The notes under the pieces: model-generated
The model's database searches: none
What the model saw: the letters and a program-made list of their open reading frames with translations, nothing else
What the model was told of the DNA's origin: nothing
Shown: positions 38,190 through 49,688 of the stretch, piece by piece
How positions within the stretch are numbered: the first letter of the stretch is position 1
Layout of the letters: the number at the start of each line of letters is the position of its first letter
Assembly: GCF_001894805.1 (NCBI RefSeq)
Contig: NZ_BCWX01000001.1
Coordinates: forward strand, 620,001-684,000
DNA length: 64,000 nucleotides
DNA from: Rhodococcus globerulus NBRC 14531
Lineage (GTDB): Bacteria > Actinomycetota > Actinomycetes > Mycobacteriales > Mycobacteriaceae
Direction: 5' to 3'
Made by a program: the position numbers and the translations under genes

Positions 38190-39047
38190 ATGAGCGATCC
38201 GATCCCGAGCGAAGTACCCGGTGACGTGCGCGATGCCGCTCCTTCCGGCGTCCGCTCGGTCATCGGATCGGTGCTCAACACCGCGTCGGATCTGAACGGA
38301 CACCAGCAGATCGTCGAGGCGCTACGACGTGTACGTCGGTTGCTTCCGGGCGACCCGGGGTTCGGCGACCCGCTCTCCCTGTCGGGGCCTGGCGGCGCCC
38401 GGGCGGTGGCACGCGTCGCCGATCGTTTTCTCGACCACAAACCGGCCGCTACCAGGGAAATGAGCCTCGGCGCGTTGCAGGTGTGGCAGGCGGCCCTCGA
38501 GAAGATGGGCCGAGGCCGTGGTGATCAGGAACTGACTATCGTCTTCACGGACCTCGTCGGTTTCTCCACGTGGTCGCTCCACGCCGGCGACGGGGCGACG
38601 CTCGCGCTCCTGCGGGCGGTCGCGCAGGCTGTCGAAACACCCATCACGGATCGCTACGGTCACGTCGTGAAACGGATGGGCGACGGACTCATGGCAGTGT
38701 TCACCAGCCCAGACGCGGCAGTGGCCGCGGTCTTCGCGGCGCAGGAAGCCCTGGCGCAGGTCAACCTCGACGGCTATCGGCCCAAGATGCGCGTCGGCCT
38801 CCACACCGGAACACCCCGGCAACTGGGCGACGACTGGTTGGGTGTCGACGTCACCATCGCCGCCCGGATGATGGGATTGGGCGGCGACGGCAACGTCATG
38901 ATGTCTGCGGCAACTCTCGAAGAACTTGCGCCGGGAACCCTCGAAGAGCTGAACCTGGAGATCCGTCCGTGGCGCCGCGGATTCTTTGCGACGACGCCGA
39001 ACGGAGTACCGCAGGATCTGGGTATCTGGCGCGTGTGGCAGGCCTGA
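38190..39047 (+). CDS. class III adenylate/guanylate cyclase
   Basis: Single-domain cytosolic cyclase of 285 residues with about 110 residues ahead of the catalytic domain (115-275). Metal-binding Asp residues are in IVFTDLVGFSTWS and KRMGDGLMAVF; the purine-contacting Lys is in HVVKRMGDG. In DWLGVDVTIAARM the transition-state Arg is kept, but the Asn usual three positions before it (VNxAAR) is Thr. Some mycobacterial cyclases also deviate here and remain active. TACTCT 6 bases before the ATG suggests a leaderless start. It may make the cAMP sensed at sites such as 31696. Confidence 0.87.
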   Translation: MSDPIPSEVPGDVRDAAPSGVRSVIGSVLNTASDLNGHQQIVEALRRVRRLLPGDPGFGDPLSLSGPGGARAVARVADRFLDHKPAATREMSLGALQVWQAALEKMGRGRGDQELTIVFTDLVGFSTWSLHAGDGATLALLRAVAQAVETPITDRYGHVVKRMGDGLMAVFTSPDAAVAAVFAAQEALAQVNLDGYRPKMRVGLHTGTPRQLGDDWLGVDVTIAARMMGLGGDGNVMMSAATLEELAPGTLEELNLEIRPWRRGFFATTPNGVPQDLGIWRVWQA

Positions 39048-39052
39048 TACTC

Positions 39053-41608
<2,556 letters not shown>

Positions 41609-41817
41609 GTGGTTGTATGAAATTTTGTGCGCGTGCGCTCACAACGGCACCGGGCGACTGTATCTCAGTACCGAAAGAAAATCTCGGTGCGATTGCGGTC
41701 GGGTCGTTCTCGGTGCGAAAATTGGGCGATCCCGGGACAGCGTCGTCGGCAACTGTTTCTATGAGTGTCATGGATCACAGTTTGGGTACCGTGCGTGCAG
41801 CAGTGGAGGTTTCCACC

Positions 41818-42156
41818 ATGAACAACTCCGCCATGAATAACACCGACATCACGCTGATCGACAACCCGTCACATGAACGGTTCGAATTGCTCGCGGGCGA
41901 CGAACTGGTCGGCATCCTCGGCTATCGCGACGAAGACGAGATCCTTGGGTGCGGCGACGAAGCCGGCGATGTGGTGGCGTACATGCACACTGTCGTCAAG
42001 GAAGAGTACGGCGGCCAGGGAATGGCAGCCGTATTGGTGCAGTTCTCGATGGATTGCGCCCGCGAACGTGAGTGGTCGGTTCGCCCGGTGTGCTCGTACG
42101 TGCAGCGATACCTCGGCGAGCATCCCGAATATCTCGATCTGCTCGTCGAGGACTGA
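41818..42156 (+). CDS. small GNAT-like N-acetyltransferase (YidJ type)
   Basis: Compact acetyltransferase of 112 residues. The core is VAYMHTVVKEEYGGQGMAAV followed by LVQFSMDCAREREWSVRPVC and YVQRYLGEHPEYLDLL, the hallmark of the short GNAT family (DUF1883/YidJ, human GTLF3B-like). GGAGG stands 8 bases before the ATG at 41818. The substrate is not known for most members. No operon partner is visible. Confidence 0.85.
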   Translation: MNNSAMNNTDITLIDNPSHERFELLAGDELVGILGYRDEDEILGCGDEAGDVVAYMHTVVKEEYGGQGMAAVLVQFSMDCAREREWSVRPVCSYVQRYLGEHPEYLDLLVED

Positions 42157-42174
42157 CCGCGCCGCTCCCGCTTT

Positions 42175-42978
42175 TCAGGAACCCAGCTGTGCGATCACAG
42201 GGGCGTGATCGCTGGCGCCCTTGCCTTTACGCTCGTTCCGATCGATTTCGGCTGACTCGACGCGAGCCGCCAGTGCGGGCGAGCCGAGAATGAAGTCGAT
42301 GCGCATTCCCTGCTTTTTAGGGAAGCGGAGCTGCGTGTAGTCCCAGTACGTGTACACGCCGGGACCGGGAGTGTGGGGGCGGACCACGTCCGTGAAACCG
42401 GACGAGATGAACGCGTCGAAAGCAGCGCGCTCGGCCGGCGACGTATGAGTCTTGCCTTCGAAGACAGCGGGATCCCAGACGTCCTCGTCGGTGGGTGCGA
42501 CATTCCAGTCGCCGACGAGGGCGATCTGCTCGTCCGGGTTCTGCTTCAGCCAGCCTTCGGCGTCGTCGCGCAGCTTGGCGAGCCAGTCCAGCTTGTACGC
42601 GTAATGGGGATCGTCGAGTTCACGGCCGTTGGGAACATACAGGCTCCACACCCGCACCCCGCCACACGTCGCGCCGATCGCGCGGGCCTCGCGCACCTGC
42701 TCCGCTTCGGGGTCCTTGGTGAAGCCCGGCTGATCCTCGAAGCCGATCTGCACGTCGTCGAGACCGACACGCGAGGCGATGGCAACGCCGTTCCACTGGC
42801 TGAGTCCGACGTGAGCGACCTTGTAGCCGATCTCCTCGAAACGTTCGTACGGGAACTGCTCGTCCTTGCACTTGGTTTCCTGCATCGCCAGGACATCGAC
42901 GTCGGATCGGTCGAGCCAATCGATGATCCGGTCGGTACGGGCACGGACGGAGTTGACGTTCCAGGTAGCTATGCGCAC
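42175..42978 (-). CDS. xthA: exodeoxyribonuclease III / AP endonuclease
   Basis: DNA repair nuclease of 267 residues. The fold motifs are RIATWNVNSVRARTDRIIDW, LAMQETKCKDEQFP (metal Glu), SLYVPNGRE, LVGDWNVAPTDEDVWD and the final GASDHAPVIA with catalytic Asp-His. The GTG at 42978 has TAGGCT 7 bases upstream, so a leaderless message is likely. Its place next to a GNAT gene and def matches Rv0427c-Rv0429c. Confidence 0.95.
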   Translation of the reverse strand: MRIATWNVNSVRARTDRIIDWLDRSDVDVLAMQETKCKDEQFPYERFEEIGYKVAHVGLSQWNGVAIASRVGLDDVQIGFEDQPGFTKDPEAEQVREARAIGATCGGVRVWSLYVPNGRELDDPHYAYKLDWLAKLRDDAEGWLKQNPDEQIALVGDWNVAPTDEDVWDPAVFEGKTHTSPAERAAFDAFISSGFTDVVRPHTPGPGVYTYWDYTQLRFPKKQGMRIDFILGSPALAARVESAEIDRNERKGKGASDHAPVIAQLGS

Positions 42979-42994
42979 GCGGGCAAGCCTAGCG

Positions 42995-43870
42995 TCAGGC
43001 ACCGACAGGCGCGGTGGCGTACCGGTAGCGATGATGTTCGACGAAGCCGAGCGAGCGGGCTGTCGCGACTGCCGCGGTGTTGTCTTCGGGAACGGCCAGG
43101 TAAGCATGGGTTGCGCCCTGGATTCGACTCCACCCGAGCAAGTCAGTGCAGATCAGAGTGCCGATTCCGTGCCGTCGGTGTGCATCCGCCACCGCGAGAT
43201 CGAGTAGACCTGCCCACCGACGGCCGTCGGGCGCGTCGCTGACGGCGGCTCGTGCCGAAGCCAGGATCATCGTGTCGGCGCTGCCGATCGTTCCGGTGGC
43301 CACGCGCATGAGGGAGTCCCCGGCGCGAGCGTCGTCGATGGTGGTCGTGAACTGTGGCGGCGTCGGGGCTACGTTGTCGAGGTCGGCGGCAAATATGATG
43401 CCCTCGCCGCCGGAAATCCACGTGGGTGGGGCAATTCCGAGGCGGTCGGGCAGCATCAGAGTGGTCGGACGTCCCCGATCTGCGAACCAGGAGCGGATGG
43501 CCGCCAGCGTTTCCGGGGTTCGCGACGCACTGCCGCCGGGTTCGCCGAGGGGGAGTGCCGAGTCCATGTCATGGGGCGAGTGCCCGATGCGCAGCAGCCA
43601 ACCGTCGATCCGAGCCTGCTCGGTTCCCGGCGAACCGGCGGCCGCCGCGATCTCGAGGTTGCGGATGTCGCCCACCCGAATGGGCCGCGCTGCAAGAACT
43701 TTGAGCGCGATTACCTGATCCGCCGATACGGTGACAACACGCCCGTCGTTGCCGCGAACCGTGATCGGGTCCGCGGATTCGAGGGTGCCGATCACGTCGG
43801 TCATCGGATGCGAGTAGCCGGGTGGGAGCTTGTACCGCAGCACCACCCGGCTACCGATCGAGATGGGCAA
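42995..43870 (-). CDS. GNAT-family acetyltransferase (Rv0428c-like)
   Basis: Protein of 291 residues with an N-terminal SH3-like segment (SRVVLRYKLPPGYSHPMTDV and onward to about residue 60) and two GNAT-like halves, the second carrying LLDLAVADAHRRHGIGTLIC and AYLAVPEDNTAAVATARSLG. Rv0428c, its positional counterpart, is a GNAT of unknown substrate. The TTG start 5 bases after the def stop has only a weak ribosome site, and translational coupling to def may help. Confidence 0.85.
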   Translation of the reverse strand: MPISIGSRVVLRYKLPPGYSHPMTDVIGTLESADPITVRGNDGRVVTVSADQVIALKVLAARPIRVGDIRNLEIAAAAGSPGTEQARIDGWLLRIGHSPHDMDSALPLGEPGGSASRTPETLAAIRSWFADRGRPTTLMLPDRLGIAPPTWISGGEGIIFAADLDNVAPTPPQFTTTIDDARAGDSLMRVATGTIGSADTMILASARAAVSDAPDGRRWAGLLDLAVADAHRRHGIGTLICTDLLGWSRIQGATHAYLAVPEDNTAAVATARSLGFVEHHRYRYATAPVGA

Positions 43871-43875
43871 ATGTC

Positions 43876-44466
43876 TCAGTCTTCGTCGTCGTGGCCGAAC
43901 GGATCGTCGACCGTACCCGGAGTCCAGGTCAATCCGGGCTTACCCCAACCGGACTGCTTGATGGCCTTCTTCGCGGCGCGCGCATTCCGGCCGATCAGAA
44001 CGTCGGTGTACAGGAAGCCGTCGAGGTGGCCGGTTTCGTGCTGGAGCATCCGGGCGAAGAATCCGGTGCCTTCGTACTCGACAGGGTTGCCGTCGGCGTC
44101 GGTTCCGGTGACCTTGGCCCAGTCGGCGCGGCCGGTGGGGAACTGCTCGCCGGGAACGGAAAGGCAGCCTTCGAAGTCGTCCTCGGGATCGGGCATCGTC
44201 TCGGGGATTTCCGACGTCTCGAGGACGGGGTTGACCACAACTCCGCGTCGGCGGGTGTCGCTACGATCGTCACCTGGGCAGTCGAACACGAAAAGACGCA
44301 GCGAAACACCGACCTGATTGGCCGCGAGGCCGACGCCGTTGGCGGCGTCCATCGTCTCGTACATGTCGGCGATCAGTTCGGCGATTTCCGCCGGAGACTG
44401 CGTGACCGGCTTTGTGGGCTCGTGCAGTACCGGGTCGCCGACGATTCGGATGGGGAGGATAGCCAT
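43876..44466 (-). CDS. def: peptide deformylase
   Basis: Metalloenzyme of 196 residues that removes the formyl group from new proteins. Motif 1 [10 protein letters not shown], motif 2 EGCLSVPGE with the metal Cys, and motif 3 QHETGHLDG with two His ligands and the catalytic Glu are all present. An acidic C-terminal tail ([10 protein letters not shown]) is usual in actinobacteria. I prefer the ATG at 44466: TATCCT lies exactly 7 bases upstream, so the message is probably leaderless. Confidence 0.96.
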   Translation of the reverse strand: MAILPIRIVGDPVLHEPTKPVTQSPAEIAELIADMYETMDAANGVGLAANQVGVSLRLFVFDCPGDDRSDTRRRGVVVNPVLETSEIPETMPDPEDDFEGCLSVPGEQFPTGRADWAKVTGTDADGNPVEYEGTGFFARMLQHETGHLDGFLYTDVLIGRNARAAKKAIKQSGWGKPGLTWTPGTVDDPFGHDDED

Positions 44467-44648
44467 GGCGTCAAGGATAGTGCGGCGCGCCCGCGTGGTT
44501 ATCGCGGCCCGCCCGATACCTCGTGGTTCAATGGTTGCTGAAGAACAACGATGTGATTTGTTGCTCGGTCGGGCCACGTACCCGGGGGAACGCGGGCAAC
44601 AGGGGGACACAGTCTCACTGACGGCGAATACAGCAGTCGAGGAGTGAC

Positions 44649-45002
44649 ATGGACAGCGCAGTTGCGCGTAGTCGAAGCCGGACCGATGGCGCCGAGGTCG
44701 AAGATGCTGCGGGCGTCAGCTCTGCCGGAATCAACGATGTCGGCGAAGACGGGCTTACTCGCCGAGAACACGACATTCTTTCCTTCGAACGCCAATGGTG
44801 GAAGTACGCCGGCGCGAAGGAAGTAGCGATCAAAGAGTTGTTCGACATGTCGGCAACCCGCTACTACCAGGTGCTCAATGCACTCGTTGATCGCCCCGAA
44901 TCGTTGGCGGCCGATCCGATGCTGGTCAAACGCCTGCGCCGGTTGCGTGCCAGCCGGCAGAAGGCCCGGGCGGCTCGTCGCCTCGGCTTCGAAGTGACCT
45001 GA
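44649..45002 (+). CDS. DUF3263 protein (Rv0430-like)
   Basis: Small cytosolic protein of 117 residues. The DUF3263 block is [20 protein letters not shown], then [20 protein letters not shown] and [20 protein letters not shown], and looks like a helix-turn-helix. The basic C-terminus ([17 protein letters not shown]) could contact nucleic acid. GAGGAG lies 5 bases before the ATG. It precedes the LytR_C gene as in M. tuberculosis. Function unknown; a DNA-binding role is possible. Confidence 0.87.
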   Translation: MDSAVARSRSRTDGAEVEDAAGVSSAGINDVGEDGLTRREHDILSFERQWWKYAGAKEVAIKELFDMSATRYYQVLNALVDRPESLAADPMLVKRLRRLRASRQKARAARRLGFEVT

Positions 45003-45073
45003 AGCCGCAAAACCTACACACAAACCTCTGTCGATGAACGGTCGAACCGCCCACTGGCGATAGGGTCGAGAGT

Positions 45074-45643
45074 GTGAGTACCCCGAAAGAGCAGCCGTCC
45101 GGACCACCCCTACGCGCTATCGCCATGGTGCTGATCGCCCTCGCGATCGTGTTCATCGGGCTCGGTGCGGCGTCACTCGGCGGTTCCGATTCCGACACCA
45201 CGGCGGCCGAGCAGACCGAGACGAGCGCGCCGGCCGCAACCACAACAGCGGTTGCCCCCGTGACAACAGCACCGGCTGCCAAAACCGGCACCGACTCCGC
45301 GGAAACCACGACGACACGCCCGTCCGCGACCACGACATCAGCCGGCGCGTCGGTGAGTGTCGATCCGTCGACTGTCAGTGTCCGGGTGCTCAACAACAGC
45401 ACGGTATCCGGGCTCGCAGCAGGAACCGCGGAAGAATTGACCGCTGCGGGTTGGAACGTCGAGGAGACGGGTAACTACAGCGAAGGAACGGTGAGCACCA
45501 CCACGGTGTACTACGGATCTTCCGCGGCAGAGAAGGCAGCGGCGCAGCAGATTGCCGCCGAACTCGGTGTGACGGCAGAGCCGCGATTTGCCGGTATCGC
45601 AAGCGCGTCGCCCGGTGTGATCGTCATCGTCACGTCCAACTGA
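45074..45643 (+). CDS. LytR C-terminal-domain membrane protein (Rv0431-like)
   Basis: Membrane-anchored protein of 189 residues with a single segment near residues 15-37, a Thr/Ala/Pro-rich linker (about 40-95) and a C-terminal LytR_C domain ([20 protein letters not shown] to the end). The domain is found in cell-wall ligases of the LCP family but here stands alone. Rv0431 (VirR) affects vesicle release and envelope traits in M. tuberculosis; a related envelope role is inferred. TAGGGT lies 7 bases before the GTG, so the message is probably leaderless. Confidence 0.87.
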   Translation: MSTPKEQPSGPPLRAIAMVLIALAIVFIGLGAASLGGSDSDTTAAEQTETSAPAATTTAVAPVTTAPAAKTGTDSAETTTTRPSATTTSAGASVSVDPSTVSVRVLNNSTVSGLAAGTAEELTAAGWNVEETGNYSEGTVSTTTVYYGSSAAEKAAAQQIAAELGVTAEPRFAGIASASPGVIVIVTSN

Positions 45644-45732
45644 CCCGTCGGTTCGGACCACCCGTCGGGTCTGTGTACTACTCACGCCGTTATGATCAGT
45701 TGCACTTCCTCGCCACCCAAAGGAGCGGTTCG

Positions 45733-46437
45733 ATGGCCCCCAGCAGCACCCGGCGTATGTCCTGGCGCGTCGTTGCCCCCGTAGTCGCACTAGCCGCTTT
45801 CGGCTTGACTGCCTGCAGTAACAACGAAGAGCCCAGCAACGTCCCCGGTACAACTCCGCCTGTGTGGACGGGTGCGGCCGACCCAAGCGCGCACGAGAGC
45901 GAAAGCCACGGAGCGTCGTCGACTGCTCATGCCGGTAGCTCCGCAACCGAGACGGTTACCGCAACGTTGAACGGCGCAGACGGCAGCAAGGTCGGCACTG
46001 TCACGTTCACGCAGGAAGGTAGTGACGTCAAGGTCACCCTCGATGCAAAGGGCCTGACGCCGGGCTTCCACGGCTTCCACGTTCACCAGATTGCCAAGTG
46101 CGAGACCAACTCGGTTGCGCCCAGCGGCGGCGAGCCGGGCAACTTCCTCTCGGCCGGCGGACACTTCCAGGCAGAGGGCCACACCGGCCATCCCGCCAGC
46201 GGCGACCTGACGTCCGTACAGGTTCTCGAGGACGGCTCGGCCACCCTCGTGACCACCACCGATGCGTTCACGGTCGATCAGCTGGTGGCTAACGGCGGCA
46301 CGTCCGTCATGATCCACGCAGGTGCCGACAACTTCGGCAACATCCCGACGCGTTACGCGCCGGCGCCGGATCAGCAGACCCTCGATACCGGTGACGCCGG
46401 CGCACGCGTTGCGTGTGGTGTCATCACCGAGAGCTGA
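45733..46437 (+). CDS. sodC: copper superoxide dismutase lipoprotein
   Basis: Envelope enzyme of 234 residues that dismutates superoxide outside the membrane. The signal ends GLTAC (Cys28), followed by a His/Ser/Thr-rich linker. Copper ligands are in [20 protein letters not shown] and [10 protein letters not shown], and the disulfide Cys residues in AKCETN and VACGV. As in M. tuberculosis SodC, the stretch after GGHF ([10 protein letters not shown]) is short, the region where that enzyme was shown to lack bound zinc. AGGAG stands 8 bases before the ATG at 45733; the upstream in-frame GTG at 45673 is unlikely. Confidence 0.93.
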   Translation: MAPSSTRRMSWRVVAPVVALAAFGLTACSNNEEPSNVPGTTPPVWTGAADPSAHESESHGASSTAHAGSSATETVTATLNGADGSKVGTVTFTQEGSDVKVTLDAKGLTPGFHGFHVHQIAKCETNSVAPSGGEPGNFLSAGGHFQAEGHTGHPASGDLTSVQVLEDGSATLVTTTDAFTVDQLVANGGTSVMIHAGADNFGNIPTRYAPAPDQQTLDTGDAGARVACGVITES

Positions 46438-46466
46438 TCCTGCTCTGAGTTCTGTATCACTTCGGC

Positions 46467-46533
46467 AACTACCACGCAGTAGCCAGCACGGTGTTCTCGC
46501 GATCATTGTGGTTGGATTCTCTGCGTGGTAGTT
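46467..46533 (+). promoter_or_regulatory. inverted repeat covering the start codon of the GCS2 gene
   Basis: AACTACCACGCAG (46467-46479) is perfectly complementary to CTGCGTGGTAGTT (46521-46533), 13 pairs with a 41-base loop. The GTG start codon at 46525 lies inside the right arm. In RNA this could block initiation; in DNA it could be an operator pair. Confidence 0.6.
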
Positions 46534-47649
46534 CCATTTCCGGGTTCGCCGCGTCCGACGCTGGGCGTGGAGTGGGAGATCGCCTTGGTCGATCGTGTGA
46601 CCAGAGATCTCTCCAATACAGCTGCCGAGGTGTTTTCGGCGGTCGAGGAGCTTGCGGGCTCCGAGACTCCGCACATCACCAAGGAGTTGCTGCGCAACAC
46701 CGTCGAGTTGGTGACGGGCATTCACGACACGGTCGGCGAAGCCATGAGCGATCTCGATGCGTCCCTCGACCTGTTGCGCCGGGCCGCGGATCCGCTGGCC
46801 GTCGACCTCATCTGTGCGGGTACCCATCCGTTTGCCCAGTGGTCCACCCAGTTGGTCACGCGCACGCCTGATTACGACGAGCTGATCGAGCGCACGCAGT
46901 GGTGGGGCCGGCAGATGTTGATCTGGGGTGTGCACGTCCACGTCGGAGTGTCTTCGGCGGATCGGGTGTTTCCCATCATCAATGCGCTGTTGCAGCGGTA
47001 CCCGCATCTGTTGGCGCTGTCGGCGTCGTCGCCGATGTGGGCCGGTGTCGATACCGGCTATGCGTCCAACCGGGCACTGATGTTCCAGCAGTTGCCGACG
47101 GCGGGTCTGCCGTACCAATTCGAGAGCTGGGCCGAGTACGAGTCGTTCATCGACGACCAGATGAAGACCGGCGTGATCACCAAGATCGGTGGCATGCATT
47201 GGGACATTCGTCCGGCGCCCAAGTGGGGAACCATCGAAGTCCGGGTGTTCGACGGGGTGTCGACGCGCGCGGAACTGGGCGCGCTGGTCGCATTGGTTCA
47301 CTGCCTCATCGTTGATCTCGACCGCCGCCTCAGCGCGGGGGAGACGTTGCCGAACATGCAGCCGTGGCACGTGAAGGAAAACAAGTGGCGCGCAGCCAGA
47401 TACGGTCTCGACGCCGAGATCATTCTGGACTCGGCCGCAAACGAATGTCTGGTCACCGACGACTTGGAGCGACTGCTCGAAGATCTCACGCCGATCGCGG
47501 TGTCGCTCGGGTGCGCGGACGAGTTGGCATCCGTCGCCGATATTCCGCGCCGCGGAGCGTCGTACCAGCGTCAACGACGCGTCGCGGAAGCTCACGGTGG
47601 AGATCTGGTGGCAGTGGTCGACGCGTTGGTCGCAGAGTTGGGTACGTGA
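46525..47649 (+). CDS. carboxylate-amine ligase, GCS2/YbdK family (Rv0433-like)
   Basis: Enzyme of 374 residues related to glutamate-cysteine ligase type 2. Family motifs are TLGVEWEIALVD, the segment ELLRNTVELVTGIHDTVGEA, WGVHVHVGVSS, WDIRPAPKWGTIEVRVFDG and the closing RRGASYQRQRRVAEAHGGDL. Such proteins have weak glutamate-cysteine ligase activity in vitro. Because rhodococci use mycothiol rather than glutathione, the physiological reaction is uncertain. No Shine-Dalgarno is visible at the GTG, and the start codon lies in a long inverted repeat. Position after sodC matches Rv0433. Confidence 0.88.
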   Translation: MVVPFPGSPRPTLGVEWEIALVDRVTRDLSNTAAEVFSAVEELAGSETPHITKELLRNTVELVTGIHDTVGEAMSDLDASLDLLRRAADPLAVDLICAGTHPFAQWSTQLVTRTPDYDELIERTQWWGRQMLIWGVHVHVGVSSADRVFPIINALLQRYPHLLALSASSPMWAGVDTGYASNRALMFQQLPTAGLPYQFESWAEYESFIDDQMKTGVITKIGGMHWDIRPAPKWGTIEVRVFDGVSTRAELGALVALVHCLIVDLDRRLSAGETLPNMQPWHVKENKWRAARYGLDAEIILDSAANECLVTDDLERLLEDLTPIAVSLGCADELASVADIPRRGASYQRQRRVAEAHGGDLVAVVDALVAELGT

Positions 47650-47668
47650 CGCGCCGCTGAGCAGTTCG

Positions 47669-47687
47669 GACAAACAGTTCATTTGTC
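47669..47687. promoter_or_regulatory. inverted repeat GACAAA-N7-TTTGTC
   Basis: Perfect 6-base inverted repeat in the 83-base gap before the PAP2 gene. It uses the same hexamer as the sites at 1905 and 31759 but in the opposite (outward) arrangement, so it may be unrelated. It is placed to act on the PAP2 promoter, whose TACTAT -10 box ends 6 bases before the start codon. Confidence 0.4.
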
Positions 47688-47732
47688 TAGACGCCGTCCA
47701 AGCACCGTTCACACGCCGTTTACTATTATCCG

Positions 47733-49112
47733 GTGTTGACAGACAGTGTGTCCCGAAGTGGGGCTTCGACGGGACAGACGGGCCAGTCCTGGGCGGCTTC
47801 GCACAAGGTCCTGATTCTCGGTAGTGCCGCAGTGCTTGCCCTCGTTCTGGGCGTGCAAGCTTTTGCGTCCTACAAGGGATATCTCGGTCCGGTGGAAAGC
47901 CTGTTCGGTGACTACTTCCTGGTTCCTCGTTCGGCAACGATGCCGTGGGTGGGGCTGGCATTGGCCCTGGTCGGGCTCAATACCCGGGAGCGTGTGTACG
48001 CGATCTCCGCGGCTGTTGCCATCGACCTGGTGGTCGGAGTTATCCGCTGGTCCGCCGGCGGTCCGATCACGATGGGCACCGGCGGCACCTGGGTGCTCAC
48101 TGCTATTGCGGTGTACGCGTTCTGGAAACTCACCGGTGAGCGTCGGTCCGGCGTGCTTCGCGGAGTGGTGTTGGGTGCGTTGCTGATCCTCGCCGCGAAG
48201 GTGGCCGAGACCTGGCTTTCGATCACCATCCTCCTCGGCACCGACGTGTGGGACGAGTACGTCTTCCTGGCCGATCAGGCGCTGGGCAACCCGTCGTGGG
48301 TCATGGGTCAGTTCGTCGACGCGCTCGGCCCGGTGGGAGCGGCGATCCTCGACTGGATCTACGTCGAATTGCCGGTCGCGATCATCGTTGTCGCGCTGTA
48401 CCAATGCCGTAAGGGCTGGCCGTCGCATCACCTTCTCCAGACGTTTCTGCTGATCGGTTTGATCGGGCCGATCTTCTACATTCTGTTCCCCGTGGTGGGT
48501 CCGGTATTTGCGTTCGGCCCCCGCGGGTTCGGATTCCAGATCGGCGACTTCTGGCCGAATATCGTTCCGAACGTGGATTTCTCGGCGCCGGCGTCGCTGC
48601 CGTTCGACGACGCAGCACCACGTAACTGCATGCCGAGTCTTCATACGGCGTGGGCTGTTGCGCTGTTCACCCACTCGCGCCGCGGCCCGTGGTGGCTGCG
48701 GACCTTGGGTACGTTCTGGCTTCTCGCGACGTTGACGGCAACCCTGGGTTTCGGGTTCCACTACGGCGTCGACCTCATCGCCGGCGCGGTTCTGTGCCTG
48801 ACTCTCGATGCCGCACTGCACGATCCGGAACGTGGTTGGGGTTGGTTCCGCATCAGGCTGGTGCTCGGCGGAAGCGCGATACTCGTCGGACTACTGCTGT
48901 CGTACCGGTTCGCGTCCGTGCAGATGGCGGCGTACCCGGAACTGTTCGGGCCGCTGCTCGTCGGAGTTCTGACCGCGATGTCGGTGGCCTTCTTCGCGAC
49001 GTTCTACGCCAAGCCTGGCACTGCGCTTGCGCAGTGGGGCGGCCGGAGCGAAGACGTCGCGGACCCTACGGATTCAGCTACGGACTCTGCGGCGGGTCTT
49101 CCAATTCGTTGA
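47733..49112 (+). CDS. PAP2-superfamily polytopic membrane protein
   Basis: Membrane protein of 459 residues with 10 or more hydrophobic segments. The C-terminal half has the PAP2 phosphatase/transferase signatures RNCMPSLHTAWAVALF and GFHYGVDLIAGAVL, as in AUR1/Ipt1-like inositolphosphoryl transferases and lipid phosphatases. It may act on a prenyl or lipid phosphate or transfer a phosphoinositol group in envelope synthesis. GTG 47733 has TACTAT 6 bases upstream, so it is probably leaderless. Its last 35 bases overlap the convergent mnhG gene. Confidence 0.85.
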   Translation: MLTDSVSRSGASTGQTGQSWAASHKVLILGSAAVLALVLGVQAFASYKGYLGPVESLFGDYFLVPRSATMPWVGLALALVGLNTRERVYAISAAVAIDLVVGVIRWSAGGPITMGTGGTWVLTAIAVYAFWKLTGERRSGVLRGVVLGALLILAAKVAETWLSITILLGTDVWDEYVFLADQALGNPSWVMGQFVDALGPVGAAILDWIYVELPVAIIVVALYQCRKGWPSHHLLQTFLLIGLIGPIFYILFPVVGPVFAFGPRGFGFQIGDFWPNIVPNVDFSAPASLPFDDAAPRNCMPSLHTAWAVALFTHSRRGPWWLRTLGTFWLLATLTATLGFGFHYGVDLIAGAVLCLTLDAALHDPERGWGWFRIRLVLGGSAILVGLLLSYRFASVQMAAYPELFGPLLVGVLTAMSVAFFATFYAKPGTALAQWGGRSEDVADPTDSATDSAAGLPIR

Positions 49113-49422
49113 TCTTCATGACGGCGTCCTGCTCGCGCTGCTCGCGGTAGGCCACACGGCCGACGCTGTGTGCGATCACCGGCGCTGTCAGCATGGTGAA
49201 GATTCCGACCAGGACGAGCATCCAGATGTCGACGCTGCCGCGCAGCAGGAACACCGCGCCCATGAGAACAAGAACAAGTCCGACGACCTGAGGTTTCGTG
49301 GCCGCGTGCATCCGGCGCAATGTGTCGGGGAATCGCACGATGCCGACAGCTGCGGTCAGGGCGAGCACCGAGCCGAGGAAGATGGCGAGGACGCCGATGA
49401 CGTCGAGGATGTTGCCGATCAT
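49078..49422 (-). CDS. mnhG: Na+/H+ antiporter subunit G
   Basis: Small membrane subunit of 114 residues of the multi-subunit Mrp/Mnh cation-proton antiporter. Three segments, with the subunit-G signature VGIVRFPDTLRRMHAATKPQ in the first loop. The hydrophilic tail (YREQREQDAVMKINELED) is cytoplasmic. Last gene of the minus-strand operon; its ATG overlaps the mnhF stop. Confidence 0.94.
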   Translation of the reverse strand: MIGNILDVIGVLAIFLGSVLALTAAVGIVRFPDTLRRMHAATKPQVVGLVLVLMGAVFLLRGSVDIWMLVLVGIFTMLTAPVIAHSVGRVAYREQREQDAVMKINELEDPPQSP

Positions 49423-49688
49423 CGGTCACTCACCCGGAATCGTGCAACCGAGACGGATCCGATGAATCCGACCAGAGCGAGTGCAACGATCGCGGGAACG
49501 ATCGTGGTGTCTCCGCTGTACGCGGCCCATACTGCGAGTCCACACATGGCAACGGCGACAATCGTGTCCAGCGCGACCAGACGGTCGAGTGAGCTCGGCC
49601 CGTCGATGAGCCGGAAAGTGGTCAGGACTGCGGCGACCGCGAGCATCACTCCGGAGATGATCAGGATGGTGGTGATGAATCCGTTCAT
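49419..49688 (-). CDS. mnhF: Na+/H+ antiporter subunit F
   Basis: Membrane subunit of 89 residues with three segments. The central FRLIDGPSSLDRLVALDTIV, including the conserved Asp residues, is the MrpF/PhaF signature. It overlaps mnhG by 4 bases and abuts mnhE. Confidence 0.94.
   Translation of the reverse strand: MNGFITTILIISGVMLAVAAVLTTFRLIDGPSSLDRLVALDTIVAVAMCGLAVWAAYSGDTTIVPAIVALALVGFIGSVSVARFRVSDR

Noticed and set aside
45733-46437. sodC as a broken or inactive gene because the zinc-loop looks short
   Set aside because: The same short loop occurs in M. tuberculosis SodC, which is active with copper alone; copper ligands and disulfide Cys are intact.
45790-47961. Minus-strand open frame of 723 codons opposite sodC and the GCS2-family gene
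   Set aside because: Arg/His/Gln-rich shadow frame without motifs; the plus strand carries well-conserved genes.
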